Below, piece after piece: positions 5,680-5,977 of a stretch of DNA of 5,977 nucleotides; position 1 is the stretch's first letter, and the number at the start of each line of letters is the position of its first letter. The notes below the pieces were generated by a model. That model did no database searches and was not told the origin of the DNA. It worked only from the letters and a program-made list of their open reading frames with translations. This DNA is from Gammaproteobacteria bacterium. Its GTDB lineage: Bacteria; Pseudomonadota; Gammaproteobacteria; SURF-13. The position numbers and the translations under genes were made by a program. The stretch covers positions 2,364 through 8,340 of the forward strand of contig JAMCTV010000163.1 of the NCBI GenBank assembly GCA_023381235.1, read 5' to 3'.

Positions 5680-5977
5680 ATGGATATCGCCGAACTGCTG
5701 GCCTTCAGCGTAAAAAACAATGCCTCCGACCTGCATTTGTCTGCGGGCATGCCGCCCATGATCCGCGTGGACGGCGATATACGCAAGATCAACGTGCCGC
5801 CGCTGGAGCACAAACAGGTGTATGCGCTGGTGTACGACATCATGAACGACAAGCAGCGCAAGGACTTCGAGGAATTCCTGGAAACCGATTTTTCGTTTGA
5901 AATTCCCGGCCTGGCGCGCTTCCGCGTCAACGCCTTCAACCAGAATCGCGGCGCGGGCGCGGTGTTCCGCACCATTC
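5680..5977 (+). CDS. pilT: Type IV pilus retraction ATPase PilT, 3' end outside the window
   Basis: PilT is the cytoplasmic hexameric AAA-type ATPase that depolymerises the type IV pilus and powers twitching motility and DNA uptake. The frame starts at the ATG at 5680 behind a good AAGGA and is open to the end, giving 99 residues. These are MDIAELLAFSVKNNASDLHLS, then MPPMIRVDGDIRKI, IMNDKQRKDFEEFLETDFSFEIPG, and ARFRVNAFNQNRGAGAVFRTI, which follow the PilT N-terminal PAS-like domain closely. The ASDLHLS and RFRVN motifs are common to PilT/PilU/PilB relatives, but the DKQRKDFEEFLETDFSF stretch and the position next to yggS favour PilT over PilU. The Walker A, Asp and His boxes lie beyond the window and cannot be checked. 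Confidence 0.95.
   Translation, partial: MDIAELLAFSVKNNASDLHLSAGMPPMIRVDGDIRKINVPPLEHKQVYALVYDIMNDKQRKDFEEFLETDFSFEIPGLARFRVNAFNQNRGAGAVFRTI

Noticed and set aside
1..5977. Mobile element, CRISPR array or tRNA that could explain the flagellin break
   Set aside because: I saw no transposase, terminal inverted repeats, spaced direct repeats or tRNA-like fold anywhere in the window; the break looks like a simple deletion join.

Overview
The window looks like chromosomal backbone of a GC-rich proteobacterium, most likely a betaproteobacterium or a close gammaproteobacterial relative. The evidence is the gene set itself: a CNP1-like envelope protein, a parE of the GyrB-like 628-residue type, a DUF3579 protein, the yggS-proC-yggT cluster and a divergent pilT. 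The lineage is an inference from family distribution; no rRNA or other strong marker is present.

Layout. Bases 1-529 hold the 3' part of a CNP1-like gene on the + strand. It is followed after 3 bp by parE (533-2419, +), the ATPase subunit of topoisomerase IV. A small DUF3579 gene (2431-2757, -) converges on parE. Bases 2758-3128 contain no gene but are rich in signals: a hairpin, a near-consensus flagellar sigma-28 promoter, a leader hairpin and a strong ribosome binding site. These signals serve a flagellin gene (start 3129) that is wrecked. Only about 46 flagellin codons remain, joined in frame to the C-terminal part of a histidine-kinase-like ATPase domain (to 3493), which itself carries two +1 shifts at homopolymers. 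The remnant's ancestral stop directly abuts the stop of yggT. On the - strand follow yggT (3494-4063), proC (4060-4890) and yggS (4899-5630), a tight operon read yggS-proC-yggT. From 5680 pilT runs divergently off the right end.

Function. Most of the window is housekeeping: chromosome decatenation (ParE), PLP homeostasis (YggS), the last step of proline synthesis (ProC), a membrane protein (YggT) and type IV pilus retraction (PilT). The striking part is 2960-3493. It looks like the scar of a deletion that removed most of a flagellin gene, everything between it and a SpoIIE/RsbW-type ATPase gene, and the N-terminal part of that ATPase, while leaving the flagellin promoter and ribosome binding site intact. 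It may mark loss or rearrangement of a flagellar locus in a lineage that keeps twitching motility genes. I see no convincing novel multi-gene system here.
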